NCBI RefSeq assembly: GCF_009177065.1 | Contig: NZ_WEZF01000019.1 | Coordinates: 62,001-126,000, forward strand | Source of the DNA: Tautonia marina | GTDB taxonomy: Bacteria; Planctomycetota; Planctomycetia; Isosphaerales; Isosphaeraceae | DNA length: 64,000 nt | Reading direction: 5' to 3' | Shown here: piece by piece, positions 35,151 to 46,800 of the stretch | How the letters are laid out: each line of letters begins with the position of its first letter | How positions within the stretch are numbered: the stretch's first letter is position 1 | The notes under the pieces: model-generated | What the model was told of the DNA's origin: nothing | The model's input: only the letters and a program-made list of their open reading frames with translations | Database searches by the model: none | Program-made: the position numbers and the translations under genes

Positions 35151-35196
35151 GTGGCCCCGGTTGCTCGCCAACCGGGGCGGCGGAGCCGCAAGAGGC
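35151..35196 (+). repeat. REP element D (tail type I)
   Basis: GTGG head (35151-35154), the same stem and loop as copy A, tail GGCGGAGCCGCAAGAGGC. It lies just beyond the 3' end of the RAYT transposase gene. Confidence 0.85.
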
Positions 35197-35214
35197 AGGC
35201 ACCTGTCGGTAAGG

Positions 35215-35727
35215 CTACTCCACCCAGCCAATCGGGACGCCGACCGATCGCCCTTGTTCATACCAGCGGGCCGAACTCCAGGGCCAGTCCACGGGACGCT
35301 CGACCAGGCCCGCGCGCACGGGGTTGAGGTGGATGTATTTCAGCTTTTCCTCCAGCTTCGCCCGTGAATGGACCGCGAAGGCGTAGTATTTGGGTTGCCA
35401 GAAGCGATCGCCGTGGCCAATCTCCTTGAAATACGCCGCGTCCATGTCCCGATACCACGAACGAATGCGGAAGCTGGACTGCCGTTTCCACTCGTGCATG
35501 AACGCGCTGAGCTGATGCGTCCGGGGGAGCCAGATCAAGGCATGCACGTGGTCGGGCATGACCACGAAGCCGACGCAGGTTGCACCTTGCCGCGTCAGTT
35601 GCCCGTTCAGGACTCCCAGCACGATCCTCCTGGGATGGTCGTGGTCGAGCAGTCGACGCCGGTGGTCGCAGGAAAAGGTGATGAAGTGGACGTAGCGTTC
35701 CTCGTCCGCAATGGGTCGATTCGACAT
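35215..35727 (-). CDS. REP-associated tyrosine transposase (RAYT, Y1 family)
   Basis: 170 residues from the ATG at 35727 ([20 protein letters not shown]). Y1 transposase marks: the HUH motif in [12 protein letters not shown] (His60, His62), [11 protein letters not shown], and [20 protein letters not shown] with candidate catalytic Tyr residues (about 131). RAYTs are single-copy, host-serving relatives of IS200/IS605 transposases that act on single-stranded REP hairpins. Here REPs flank the gene on both sides and carry the GTRG head that such enzymes bind. No terminal ends of a conventional insertion sequence are seen. The gene appears intact. Confidence 0.92.
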   Translation of the reverse strand: MSNRPIADEERYVHFITFSCDHRRRLLDHDHPRRIVLGVLNGQLTRQGATCVGFVVMPDHVHALIWLPRTHQLSAFMHEWKRQSSFRIRSWYRDMDAAYFKEIGHGDRFWQPKYYAFAVHSRAKLEEKLKYIHLNPVRAGLVERPVDWPWSSARWYEQGRSVGVPIGWVE

Positions 35728-35836
35728 GTCTCCAATTTGATCTCTGCCGGGCCGTTGAGCAACCGGTTTTCCAAAAAGCCTCCTTTCGTTCAATGATCTC
35801 AACATTGCACGGCAGCCGAGACTCTCGCTGCGCCGC

Positions 35837-35875
35837 CCCAGTTGCTCGCAAACCGGGGGACGCGGAGCGACGAGA
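35837..35875 (+). repeat. REP element E (degenerate, tail type II)
   Basis: Stem CCCCAGTTG with AAACCGGGG (one or two mismatches), loop CTCGC, tail ACGCGGAGCGACGAG. The GTRG head is lost. It lies upstream of the RAYT start and faces REP F. Confidence 0.7.
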
Positions 35876-35898
35876 GATCCCAAAGTCAGGCTGGGTCA

Positions 35899-35943
35899 GC
35901 CTCTAGCGGCTGCGCCGCCCCGGTTGCAAGCAACCGGGGCCAC
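35899..35943 (-). repeat. REP element F (tail type I)
   Basis: Reverse orientation: GTGG head (35940-35943), stem CCCCGGTTG/CAACCGGGG with loop CTTG, tail GGCGCAGCCGCTAGAGGC. It lies 36 bases after the bamA stop codon and could also end the bamA transcript. Confidence 0.85.
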
Positions 35944-35978
35944 CCACGGGGAGGGGAGAAGGAAGGCCGGATAAAGGA

Positions 35979-38954
35979 TCAATAGAAGGCACCGATGAAG
36001 AAGGTGAAGATGCGTTCGCGGTCGTCGGGGCCCTTGACGACGGGGAAGGCGATGTCGAAGGCGAGGGGGAGGGGGCCGAGGGCGGGCATGGTGACGCGGA
36101 GGCCGGTGCCGACGGAGACGCGGTAGTCGGAAATGCTGTAGCCGTTCTCGACGGTGCCGGTGTCGGAGAAGACGACCATCTGGAACTGGTCGTTGGCGGT
36201 GAGCGGGAACTGGTACTCGATCGAGCCGAGCAGGCTCATGGTGCCGCCGACGTTCTGGCCGAGGACGTAAGGGCCGACGCCGCGATAGGCGAAGCCGCGA
36301 AGGCTGCGGAAGTCGCCGGCATAGAAGCGTTCGTAGAGCGGGGTGTCGGGGCCGGAGATGCCGAAGAAGCCTCGCATGCTGAGGATATGTTTGCCCGTCA
36401 TGTCCGGGCGCTGCCAGACGGTGAAGTGCTGGCGGCCTTCAACCGTAAACTTCGGGAAGGTGAAGGTGCCAAACCCCTGTTCGTAGGCGAATTCGAGGTA
36501 CGAGCCGTTGGTGGGCAGGAACGGGTCGTTGCGGTTGTCGAAGTGGAGGCTGGGACGGAGGGTGGTGAGGAAGGTGTTGCCGGAGACGGCGTAGAACTCG
36601 GCCGGGGCGGGGGTCTGGAAACCGGAGACATTTACGTTTTCGGCACGGACGGCGAAGTCGGCGTAGGTCTGGGTGCCGAACTGCTTGCCGAGCGCGAAGC
36701 GGCCGCCGGCGCGTTGTTCGAAGAAGTCGGGATAAAAGCGTGAGAAGGCGTAACCGGAGGTATTGAGACCGATGCGTTGATTGAACAGGTCGGGCTCGCG
36801 GAAGCTGACGACGGCGCGGTTGATCTGGGTGCCGGGGGAGAGTTCGAGGCGGAATTCCTGGCCGGCCCCGCGGAAGGCCTGGCCGTTGAGCAGTTCTCGG
36901 AACGAGCGGGGGACGTTGAACAGGTCGAAGTTGCGCTCGTGGACGATGAAGTTGCCGCTGAGGCCGCCGAAGCTGGTGGCCCCGAAACCCAGCAAAATGC
37001 GCCCGGTGGGGGCTTCCTGGACCTCGACATCCAGGTCGGCGAACGACCGGCCCGAGCCGCGGGGCTCGGCCTGGGTGGCGATGTCGGCGAAGGAACGGTT
37101 CGGGAACGGCTCCTGGCGGTCGGGGCCGACGTCGGAGAAGTTCATGCCGGGCGTGGACGGAAAGGTGCCGGGCGGCGTTCCGTCGGACGGAGGCATCGGT
37201 CGGCCGCCGAGGCCGGGCGGCAGCGGCTCGACGAGCGGGGGCACGTCGATCGGCGGCAGGGCGTCGGGGGATGGCTCGAAGGCGCCTCCGGAGCCGAAGG
37301 GAGCAACGGCCGCGGGGCCATCACCGGGGGCGAGGGGCTCGATGTCGATGGGGGGGATCGGCGGCAGATCGGGCACCCCGCCGGGGGGGCCGAGGTCGTC
37401 GACCTCCTGGAACCGAGCGCGCTGGACGGAGGGATCGGCCTCCGGCGTTTGGGGAGCGGGCTGGTAGTGGACAAGAGGGACGGGAGCGTTGTCGCCGGCC
37501 GGTTGAACCTGGGCGAGCTGGAGCGGTTCGTCGGGGGTCTGGAAGCGGGCCTGGCGGACGATCTCGTCGAGGTCGGGCAGGGCGACCTCGCCGTAGGGGG
37601 CGTCGGGGCCTCGGCGATTGGAGATCGCCATCTTGATCGGCTCGCCCTGTTGGGGGTCGGTGACGAAGAAGTTCAGGTTGGCCAGGCGCTTCTGGGCGGT
37701 TTCCATGCGGCGGCCGTCGAGCGGCTCGCCGGGTAAAAGACCGGCGGCGGCCAGCTCGCGGAGGATAACCTTCGCCCGGGTGCGTTCGTTCCCCTTGATG
37801 TTGATGGCGCCGAGGAGGTAGCGGTCCCCCTCGTTGATGGTGTAGACGAGATCGACGACGCCGGGGGTATCGGTGAAGCGGGGTTCGGGAACAATATCGA
37901 CATCAATGCAGCCGATGGCGGTGTAGCGCTCGGTGAGGGTGATCATGTCGCGCTGGCGGAGGTTGTCGCGGAAGGGCTGGCCGGAGTGGAGGACCAGGCC
38001 TTCGCGCAGTTCCTCCTCGGCGATGAGTTCCTGGCCTTCAAAGCGGATTTCGCGGACGGAGTACTCGGGGCCTTCGGAGATGACGAAGCTGAGGCGAAGG
38101 TCGCCGACGCGGCTGCCATGGCGGGTGACGGGGGTGCACTGGCATTCGAAGTAGCCGATGGCCTGGTAGGCCTCGACGATTCGGCGGGCGTCTTCCTCGG
38201 GGCCTTCGGCGTTGTAGCCGGGGCCGAGGAAGCCGAGGATCGGGGGCTTGGACTGGATCTTGGTCTTGAGGGTGGCGTCGGAGAAGACGGTGTTCCCCTC
38301 GAAGTCGACGGCGCCGACCTTGAACTTCGGCCCTTCGAAGATCTCGAAGACAACGCGCTTGTCGCCGGCCTCGGCCCCTTCGAGCAGGCGGACCTCGGCC
38401 TGGAGGTAGCCTTTTTCCTCGTAGAGGCGGCGGATCTGGGCGACGGCGGAGCGGGCGCGGATGCCGTCGGCGCGGGCGCCGGCCTTCAGGCCGGTGGCTT
38501 CCTCAAGGTTTTTCTGGCTGATGGCCCAGCGGCCGCGGAACTCGACGGCGTCGAGGACGGGCATTTCCTCGACCTTGTAGAGGAGGATGATGCCGCCGCG
38601 GTCGGAGTCTTCGAGGAAGGTGGCGCGGACGTGGGAGAACCACTGGGTATTTTTGAGCGAGCGGAAGTCGCTCTCGACCGTGTCGGGATCGAGGGGCCGG
38701 CCGGCCCGCGTCAGGAGCTTGGCCCGGATGCGAGACTCGGAGACGGACTCGTTGCCCTCGATGCGGATCTCGGTGACGAGCCGGCCGTAGGGGCCGTCGG
38801 CATCGGCGCCGAGAGCGACGAAACAGACCCCGAAGGCGAGGGCCGCGATCGTCGGCCGCGCGAGACGGCGGGACCGCGACGGCTCGCCGACGAGCGGATC
38901 GGGTCGGTCTGCCGTCCGAGGGGGGTGCGGTCGATAACGATGGCTTGCGCTCAT
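35979..38954 (-). CDS. bamA: Outer-membrane assembly factor BamA (Omp85) with a POTRA5 insertion
   Basis: 991 residues from the ATG at 38954; an N-terminal signal or anchor (IAALAFGVCFVALGADADG). Five POTRA domains: about 57-130 (LVTEIRIEGNESV), 131-208, 209-300 (VGAVDFEGNTVF), 301-383 (VREIRFEGQEL) and 384 onward (LGAINIKGNERTRAKVILRE). POTRA5 is broken after LANLNFFVTDPQQG by about 195 Pro/Asp/Gly-rich residues (445-640) and resumes at DLDVEVQEAPTGRILLGFG. A 16-strand barrel follows, with the lid-lock motif LRGFAYRGVGP near 885 and an aromatic C-terminal residue (FFIGAFY). It folds barrel proteins into the outer membrane. Single gene, closed by a REP. Confidence 0.93.
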   Translation of the reverse strand: MSASHRYRPHPPRTADRPDPLVGEPSRSRRLARPTIAALAFGVCFVALGADADGPYGRLVTEIRIEGNESVSESRIRAKLLTRAGRPLDPDTVESDFRSLKNTQWFSHVRATFLEDSDRGGIILLYKVEEMPVLDAVEFRGRWAISQKNLEEATGLKAGARADGIRARSAVAQIRRLYEEKGYLQAEVRLLEGAEAGDKRVVFEIFEGPKFKVGAVDFEGNTVFSDATLKTKIQSKPPILGFLGPGYNAEGPEEDARRIVEAYQAIGYFECQCTPVTRHGSRVGDLRLSFVISEGPEYSVREIRFEGQELIAEEELREGLVLHSGQPFRDNLRQRDMITLTERYTAIGCIDVDIVPEPRFTDTPGVVDLVYTINEGDRYLLGAINIKGNERTRAKVILRELAAAGLLPGEPLDGRRMETAQKRLANLNFFVTDPQQGEPIKMAISNRRGPDAPYGEVALPDLDEIVRQARFQTPDEPLQLAQVQPAGDNAPVPLVHYQPAPQTPEADPSVQRARFQEVDDLGPPGGVPDLPPIPPIDIEPLAPGDGPAAVAPFGSGGAFEPSPDALPPIDVPPLVEPLPPGLGGRPMPPSDGTPPGTFPSTPGMNFSDVGPDRQEPFPNRSFADIATQAEPRGSGRSFADLDVEVQEAPTGRILLGFGATSFGGLSGNFIVHERNFDLFNVPRSFRELLNGQAFRGAGQEFRLELSPGTQINRAVVSFREPDLFNQRIGLNTSGYAFSRFYPDFFEQRAGGRFALGKQFGTQTYADFAVRAENVNVSGFQTPAPAEFYAVSGNTFLTTLRPSLHFDNRNDPFLPTNGSYLEFAYEQGFGTFTFPKFTVEGRQHFTVWQRPDMTGKHILSMRGFFGISGPDTPLYERFYAGDFRSLRGFAYRGVGPYVLGQNVGGTMSLLGSIEYQFPLTANDQFQMVVFSDTGTVENGYSISDYRVSVGTGLRVTMPALGPLPLAFDIAFPVVKGPDDRERIFTFFIGAFY

Positions 38955-39450
38955 GGGCTCTCGATCCCGAGCGATCCGAAGGCAAGGGGCCGATCCGAAA
39001 GGGGGATCGGCTGATGCCGTCGGCCTGGTTCTGCCGATGGGACGATGGACCGAGACGCGACGCAAGACGAGGGAGGGTGATCTCCCCCAAGGCATCAAAA
39101 AGACGTGATCGCAGCAGATGTGACGAGCGTCGAGACCCGATCGCTCCGCAAGACCGTTCCCGTCCGTGGGACGACCCGAGCGGTCTGTGTCTTCGAGGCG
39201 GACTTGTACCGCGATTCAGGAGAGTTGGCAAGGTCGGAACCGAGGCCGGGAAGGCTTCAATCGGTTCGTCTGGGTCTTGCCGGATGCCTCGAACCGGGGC
39301 GAAGACCGCCTCCGTCAACGAAACGGACCCCGAAGCCGGGGAAGTTCCCGGGCCTCGGGGTCGTTTCGATGAGCAGACCGCATCTCGGAGCATTCGGCCC
39401 GGAAAGGGAGCGGATGAGGGCCCACTCCCTGCCGATCGGCCGCGATCAAC
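38955..39450. other. Intergenic region upstream of bamA
   Basis: No gene in about 500 bases. It contains the DUF1559 terminator (39320-39367) and should hold the bamA promoter. Longer open frames crossing it overlap bamA antisense and are rejected. Confidence 0.4.
39320..39367 (-). terminator. Hairpin downstream of the DUF1559 gene
   Basis: An imperfect inverted repeat pairs GGACCCCGA(A/G)GCC-type arms at 39326-39340 and 39348-39362, with outer AAACG/CGTTT pairing that supplies T residues on the reverse strand. It lies about 85 bases after the stop. Confidence 0.55.
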
Positions 39451-40680
39451 TTACTGGGCGATGTCGCTCTGGTTGACCGGGAGCTGCTTGAACGGGGTGT
39501 CCATGTACTCGCCGGCGGGGGTCATGACCTTTGCCCAGACGGTGCCGTCGATGGTGTCGGAGATGATCTTGGTCGAGCCGTCGCACATGACGGCGATGAT
39601 CACACCCGGGTGCAGGCTGTTGGGGAAGGGGTAACCGCCTTCGATGCCAACGACACGGCCGCCGTTAAGGTTTTCGCGGGTGTTCTTGTTGTTGGCGAGG
39701 GCCCAGCCGGGGCCGTCGACGAACTTGCCGGCGCCGCCGGCTCGGGGGGCGAGCTGGCCGTCGGTGCAGTTGCTTGAGCCGGTGCCGCCGGTGCAAACGT
39801 CGTCAGAGGCCATGAAGGCGACGAAGTTCGGGTGGGCGCTGGCCCAGTTGGTCACCACCGGGCTGCCGCTGGCCTGGGCGTAGGGGCTGGTGGTCGAGGC
39901 ACCGGCGAGGGTGTTCTCGGTGAGCATGACGGTGGTGCTGGAGCCGTCGGTGATGGCGGCGACGGTGGTCTTGTGGTCCCAGGGCTTGTTCCCCTGGATG
40001 CTGCCCGGCCAGAAGACGCCGGTGCGCTTGGCGTTGTTGCGGGCGGTCTGGGGATCGGCGCCGAAGAGGACGGAATGGCCGGTGGTCGGGGGGGTGTTCT
40101 GGCCGTTCCAGCCGCTGCCGCTCCACCACCAGCGATTGAAGCCGGAGTTGACGACGTAGGAGAGGTTCCCCTGGTCCTGGATGATCGTGTCGTCGTTCGG
40201 GCAGGTCAGGATGCCGATGTCGGTGGCGGAGACGGTGAGATTGTTGGTCGTCGTCCCCGCGATGCTGAAGTAGACCTGGTTGCGGTTGAAATCGTTGTAG
40301 AGGGCCTGGTTGTCGATGTAGGGGAGGATCTCGACGACCCAGCTATGCAAGGGGCCGAGGTCGTGCTCCGGGTTGGCCGGAGTGGCGCCGGCCAGCTGGA
40401 AGCTCATGTCGCCGGCCTCGTAGGCCGCGGCGAGCGGGGCGGCCGCGGTGACATCGGGCTCTCCCCAAACGACGGAGTTGGGGAAGGTGTTCTTGGCGTT
40501 GAAGTAGCCGATCAGGCCGAGGCCGATGTTCTTCTGGTTGTTCATGCACTGCGTGCGACGGCCGGCCTCGCGAGCGGCGTTGACGGCCGGCAAGAGCAGG
40601 CCGACGAGGACGCCGATGATGGCGATAACCACCAGCAGCTCGATCAGGGTGAAGCCGGGACGACGGTGACGGATCGACAT
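39451..40680 (-). CDS. DUF1559 pseudopilin (H-x9-DG type)
   Basis: 409 residues from the ATG at 40680. Type III prepilin signal: MSIRHRRPG then [20 protein letters not shown], with Glu5 of the mature form, followed by [20 protein letters not shown], the normal start of DUF1559 proteins. The C-terminal [12 protein letters not shown] is the H-x9-DG motif of planctomycete members. Planctomycetes carry dozens of such genes; they are cut by a prepilin peptidase and presumably join pilus-like fibres, but no single member has a proven task. It lies 146 bases below the giant pseudopilin and ends in a hairpin. Confidence 0.92.
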   Translation of the reverse strand: MSIRHRRPGFTLIELLVVIAIIGVLVGLLLPAVNAAREAGRRTQCMNNQKNIGLGLIGYFNAKNTFPNSVVWGEPDVTAAAPLAAAYEAGDMSFQLAGATPANPEHDLGPLHSWVVEILPYIDNQALYNDFNRNQVYFSIAGTTTNNLTVSATDIGILTCPNDDTIIQDQGNLSYVVNSGFNRWWWSGSGWNGQNTPPTTGHSVLFGADPQTARNNAKRTGVFWPGSIQGNKPWDHKTTVAAITDGSSTTVMLTENTLAGASTTSPYAQASGSPVVTNWASAHPNFVAFMASDDVCTGGTGSSNCTDGQLAPRAGGAGKFVDGPGWALANNKNTRENLNGGRVVGIEGGYPFPNSLHPGVIIAVMCDGSTKIISDTIDGTVWAKVMTPAGEYMDTPFKQLPVNQSDIAQ

Positions 40681-40826
40681 GACGGTTTCCCTCACTCCGA
40701 GATGGGTCGACGGGACGTGTCTTACAAGTGTATCGGCCAGGGGCACCTCGGGACAAGGCAATCAACGCTGATTGGTGGTGTCCCGAGGCGTCCGGCCCAC
40801 GACAAACGCAACGGAAGGTCGGCCGA

Positions 40827-43800
40827 TCACTCGATCCGCCGGCTGTAGACAATGACGTCTCGATAGTCGCCCGGTCGAAGCGGATTGAATCCGGTCGCCC
40901 GGGTGCGATCGAGCACAAAGAACGAGCGATACCGCACATTCGAGCCCGAGGCCACGCCCAGCTCCGGCCCCAGCTCGTCGGGGATCAACTGGGCGCGATC
41001 GCCCGTTTTGACGACCTCGAACAGGCCGACCGTGACCCAGACGGCGTACTGGTGCGTTCTCGGGGTCGTCAGGTTGGACACTTTCTGCAACAGCTCGGTC
41101 CGGGTGGACGGATTGCGTCGCATGTCTCGGTTGACGCGACCCGCGGCGTTGCCGGTGGGCTCGTCGACGGTGAAGGTCTGAACGCTTCCGGTGACCGGCT
41201 CGAACTGGGTGAAGGTGGTGCCCACAACCGAGCCGCCGAGGTAGGCCGAGGCGCCGCTGAACCGGCTCCGCATCTCGGACCCGTCAGCCGGGCTGGTCCA
41301 GAGCGGGAACAGGCCAGGGTAGTCGCCGATGATCGGAGCCACGGACGACAGGGCTGTGCCGGCATTGGTGATGGGCGTGTAGGTCATCACGGGATCGCCG
41401 ACATTGAGAGGAGTCAATGGCCCAAGAACCGCGGCGTTTGAGGTCGTCAGGGGATCGACGACGGCATCGGACCAGTCGGGGATCTGGAACCATCGGCGCG
41501 GCGGGATCGGCGGGACGATCGGCTTGCGATCGGTGCCGATGGGCCGGTACGGGTTGGCGTAGAGCAGGCTGATGTCGCCTGGGGCGGTGATCGCAGCCGG
41601 GGGCTCGTAGACGATGCCGGGATCGAGGAGCAAGGCCTCGGTCACGTCGTACTGCGAGTCCTTCAGGCCGGGGTTCTGGACGTTCGGATCACCTGGAGCG
41701 ACCGCGACTTGCAGTGGGGGCGCGGTGAAGGTGGACGGCTCCATCGTGGCCGGCCGCATCAGAGTACGCTGAATGTCGTAGTGCGAGAGGGAGCGATAGG
41801 GCAGGTCGCGGGCCACCTTTGAGCCAAGCGGGGCCGCCCCGGCCCCCTGGGTGCCGGTGTCGCCGTCGCCATAGGCGAAGAGGAACCCGGAGCCGCCGTG
41901 CCGCTGCTTGAGGAAGTCGGCGAAGGAGCGCTTCATCGCCATCAGGGGGAAGCTGGCGGAGGTGGGAGCGCTGTCCAGCTCGGTGCCGGCCTGGTCAGTC
42001 GAGAAGACGGTAAAGCCGCGGTTCTCCATCGAGTAGGAGGCAACCGGGCGGCCGTCGAGATCGACGGCGGTGACGATCTGGGGTGGGAGATCGGCTGGAA
42101 CACCACCCGATGCGGGAAGGAGGCTACGCAGCCGGAGGTGGGTCGTGTCGAGCAGCCTCGGATCGTCGATCAGGCCGAAGAAGACCTCTTCATCGAGGAT
42201 GAGGTTGAGGTTGATCTGGCCGGGTCGGCGATCCTGGCGGAACCAGTCGAAGTTCAGGCCCTGGGCGACGGGGCCGATGGCGTCGAGGACCGGAGAGGGG
42301 ACCTCGAACAGTTCGAGCATCTTGTACCAGCCGGCGCTGGTCGAGCCGCCGACGAGGTGCAAGGTCGCGCCGCCGCCGAAGGCGTTGGTCGGGTCGACGA
42401 TCGTACTCGGGTTCGACGAGTAGAAGAACTCGTGCGCCAGGTACGGATAGGTACGGACCTGAGCGTGATTGATCGCTGGCGAGGCGCCGGGGATGGTCGA
42501 GGGGTAGGCCAGGTCGGTCGGCACCCAGTCGAATCGGCCTCCGTTGCGAGGAGGAGGTACGGGGGAGAAGGCCCCGAGCTGATCGACCGTGCCATTGTCA
42601 TCGGTGTCGGCGGCAACGGGGACCTCCAGGAGGTCGGGCGGCCGCTCGGCGAATTGCTTGGTGAACAGACCGGGAGGACAGGCGGGGACGAGCAACAACT
42701 CGGCCACGCTCATGAAGTCGCGGTCGTTGAAGGGGAAGTAGTCGTACGACTCGTCGACACCGCCGGAGGCTCCGGCGTTGGCGTTGCGATCGCCGAGGGT
42801 CTGGAAAATGCGGCCGGAGGTGTCGACCTCCTGATTATTCGGGGTGTCGAAGTAGGTCCGGTAGTTGTTCGAGCCGCCGGTGTTCGAGTCGGCGGGCCGA
42901 GCCTGCTCGGAGCTGCCGTAGAGGAACAAGGGGAGTGACGGGTTTTCGGGGTCGGGCACAAGCTGACCGCCGCGGAAGGGCTGAGGACGCTGGATCGAGT
43001 AAATTGGGTGATCCGCGGGGGTGACTTCCTCGTCCTCGTTGCTGGCGGTGTTGACCTGGCCTTCCCCTTCAGAGGCGCCGAAGGGGAAGCGGATCGAGTC
43101 GACGACGACCATGGGGTTGGTGCTCGGATCGGGAGGGAGCAGGGGGTTGGCCGGTCGTCGGAGGTAGAGCCAGAAGTAGCGGCCCTGGGGGTTGTGGGTG
43201 GTGAAGGCCTCGTCGTTGACCGAGGGGATGAGATCCCAGGCGTCGTTGCCGAGGTCGCGGTCGATGTCGGGCCGGTTGCGCTCGAAGTCGGGCGTGGTCG
43301 GCAGGGCCGGGCCGTCGGTCCGGGTGCCGGCGATGACCCAGCGTTCCTGTCGGCCGTCGGGTTCCATGGCGGGGATGTCATCGGCCGCGGGCAGGGCGGA
43401 GTTGATGTAGGAATCCTGGTAGGTTGTCAGGTCGGTTCGGTCGGGGACGGTGCCGGTGCCGACGAGAACGGCCTGAGACTGGCCGGGGGCGACGGTCACG
43501 CCGTCGCCATCGGGAGCGACCGGCCGCTTGTCGGGGTCAGGAAGCGCGGCGTCCGGAATCTGACCCGTGATCGGGTCGGGCCGAACGAAGACCGGGTGGT
43601 GGTACGGGTTGCCGGCCGAGTAGTTCGGGTCGTGATCTTCCTTGACGAGGACGAAGTCCCAGCCCTGCAGATCGAGGTCGGTGGCGTTGGGCGCGGGGTC
43701 ACCGGCCTCGGTCAGCATGTTGACCATCTCGATATAGAGACGGTTGGCTCGGGAGTTCTGGAAGGTGCTGCCCGACGCCTCGGCGAAGCTGAACTGGAAG

Positions 43801-46800
43801 CCGAGGACCTCGTTCAGGGCGACCGGCTGGTATTCCATGCCGTAGTGGGTGAGCGGCCGGGCCAGAGCGTCGCTGAACCAGGGGTCGGGGGTACCGTCGG
43901 CCCGATAGGGGAGGTGGATCGAGGGGGGCAGGTCGTAGTCGGCATCGTCGTCGAGGTTGCCGTTCCCGTCACCGTCAGCGCGGCGGGCGGGCAGGTGGAC
44001 GATGTCGGGGTTCTGCCAGATGGTGATGGCGTTGTCCGGGTCCCGGAAGTCGACGATGTTGACAACAAACTGGCCGAGCTTGGCGAGTTCGTGCGGGGTG
44101 TCGATCGCGTGCGGCGGCAGGATGACCTTGAGCGTTTCGTACGTCTCGGTGATCCACTTCTGCCGAACGGGCTCGACGGGGTTGTACGAGTGGGGCAACG
44201 GGTGGTTGAGGTTGATCCGTCGGCCACCGTGGGTCAGGCTGGGGTTGGCCTGGTTGAGGTTCTCGAAGCTGGCGGAGACGAGCGGACCGAACCGCGTGTT
44301 GCTGATCGGAGGAACCTCGGAGGGATCGCCCGGAGACAGGGTGGCCGGATTGACGGGGACCAGGCGATCAATCGGATTGTCGTTGGCAAAGGAGTAGTCG
44401 ATGCGGTCCCAGCTGTCGACGCTGAACAAGCGGCGGCGGGTCTGGGCATCGACGGCGTGGACGAAGCTGATGGGGGCGAGATCCTTGAGGCGGCTATCGA
44501 GCGAGAGGCCGTCGACGTCACCGAAGCGATAGAGCCATTCGAGATCGTTTGGCCCGAACGGCGCGTCGGTCGAGTCGGGCCAGTAGAGGTTCATCTCGTT
44601 CGGGTCGTTGAGCAACGGATTGCCGAGCGGGTAGGTATGCACGGCGGTCGTGGTATCGGTGACGAACTGAGCCCCCATGTAGAGAGGGAGGGGGGCACTG
44701 GTGACCGGGTCTGTGAGGAGTTCGTTGCGAAGGCGGCCCAGGGGATTGGCGTTGATCGTCGGACTGAAGGTGCCGACATACGCGCCCGAGCCGGCGCTGT
44801 CGAAGAGGTCGGTGGGAGGCACGGCCTGACCGGTCGCCGGGTCTCGGGGAAAGAAACCGGCTCCGGCGTTGCTGAGGTCGAAGGGCATCGCGCCCATCAT
44901 GAAGCCGTTGTTGCCGCCAGGGAACAGATGGGAATGGAAGCCGTGGTAACGGTTGTGCTGGTTGTCGGCGAGGATGTACGGCGGAGCGCCGGTGTTGGGG
45001 ATCAGGCGAACGCCGTCGTCGGTGTCGAGCGGGACGCCGGGGGGCCGGAAGTAGTGCATGAAGCTGATCCGGCCTCGGCCGTCGGGTCCGATGTCGGCCG
45101 GAATCAAGGGATCGCCCGGCAGCGGGATGCCCGGCACCTGGTTGTAGCGGGTGACGCGGCCGACGCCGGTGGGATCGATCGGGGTGACGAAGCGTCGGAT
45201 GCGCTCGGAGGCGAGGATCGGCAGATTGGCCGCGTCGTGAGCGTCGGAGAAGCCCCCGACCGGGGCGGCCTCGGGGCCTTGATTGGCGGCGCGGGCGGGG
45301 AAGAAGTCGTAGGTGTCGAGATTGGTGTCGATCCCGTCGGTCAGGTACTGGCCGTTCGGGAAGGGAGACTGGCCGGGCCGGACCGGGTTGGGGATGTCGA
45401 GGTTGACGCCGCTGGGCAGGAGGACCCGGCTGCTGCTGAAGTTCAGGGCGCGATCGAGGGCGGGGGAGATCAGATCGCCCGCGGGGTTCGGGAATAGACG
45501 CATCTCGGGGGGGATGGCGTCGGGTTCTCCCCAGCGGCCGGGGATGGCCTCGTTGGTGAAGCGATCGACCGATTGACCACCATTGCGGGCGACCCAGAAG
45601 TCGGCGCCATCGACCGTGTTGTTGTGGAACCGGATGAGGTCGCCGTCGACCAGCACATTGTTTTGCTCGCCGCTGTCGTTGTTCTGGTTGATCCGGGTGC
45701 CGGTCAAGAGGCTGCGAAGCTGGGAGAGGGCGACGGGAATGTGACCGAGGCCGGTGCCGGGGTCGGTCGCGTTGTCGAACTGCTGATGCTGGGGCTTGGC
45801 GTCGTCGGGGATGTTGTTGCCGGCGCCGTCAGGGGTGGGGTCGAAGGCGTTTTGGAGTGCGTACTGGGGGTTGATCTCACTGGGGCTGTAGCCGAGGTGC
45901 GAAGCGTGGTCGTAGAGGGGCAGGCCGGCCTCGTCGAAGTTGAGGGTGGCGGGGTTATCGACGAGCAGGCGAGCGTTGAGGTTGCCGGCGGTGTTCAGGG
46001 GCAATCGGCCGTTGGTGCCGACGGCCATGAAGGAGAAGAGGGGTTTGTACAGAGTGCCGTCGTTGGAGCGCTGGACGGGATAGCCGAGGTCGAGCCAGAC
46101 CGAGTCGCCGACGCCGTCGCCGTCGTTATCGACCGGGTAGGTGATGAAGCCGTTGGCGTCGGGCAGGAGGTCGGAGAAGCCGGCGGTCGGGTGGTCGATG
46201 GGCCGGGGGGTGAGGATCTTGGAGATGGCCCGGACGGCGCGGCGGTAATCGGGAGTGCCGGGAGCGAAGTTACTCGGGTGGGGGAACTCCATGTCGCTCA
46301 CGCCGAGGGGATCGACCGCAAGGATGCCGGGCCGGTGGAACGACGGGATGATGGTGCTGCCGTCGGCGCTCTGGGCGGCGAGGAACCAGTTTTCCAGGTC
46401 TGGTGCGTCGTAATCTTCATCCATGGGGAGAAGATTGACGTTGAAGGGACGAGGGGTGTAGGCCAGATCGCCTTCGAGGATGCCGCCGCTGACGCGGAAG
46501 TTGGCGAACTGGCCGGGGTTGCGGTTGCCGGGGTCGGGACCGGCAGTCATGGCCTGATCGACGTTGCCCGTGAGTGCGGCCATGCCGGTGCCGTTGAAGG
46601 CGTGGCGGTAGCGGCCGTCGAGTGAGAAAACGGCGTTGGTGACTGGGATCGACATGCCGATGACGCCGTTCACCCCGCTGGTGGTGGTGCCGGGTCGGTG
46701 AGAGCCGGTAATCTCCAGCACGTAGTTCGGGCCGGAGTTGACGCCATTGACCACCTGGAAGGTCTGCGCCACGGTGCCGCCGGTGCCGGGAATGGTGAGA

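Noticed and set aside
34903-35196. CRISPR-like repeat array
   Set aside because: Repeats are palindromic, alternate in orientation and are unevenly spaced around a Y1 transposase; they are REPs.
35215-35883. Start of the transposase at 35883
   Set aside because: The extra 52 residues are translated REP E and flanking DNA; the ATG at 35727 starts at the conserved N-terminus.
43008-45497. 829-residue forward open frame within the giant pseudopilin
   Set aside because: Val/Gly/Asp-rich shadow of the reverse gene, which begins with a proper prepilin signal.
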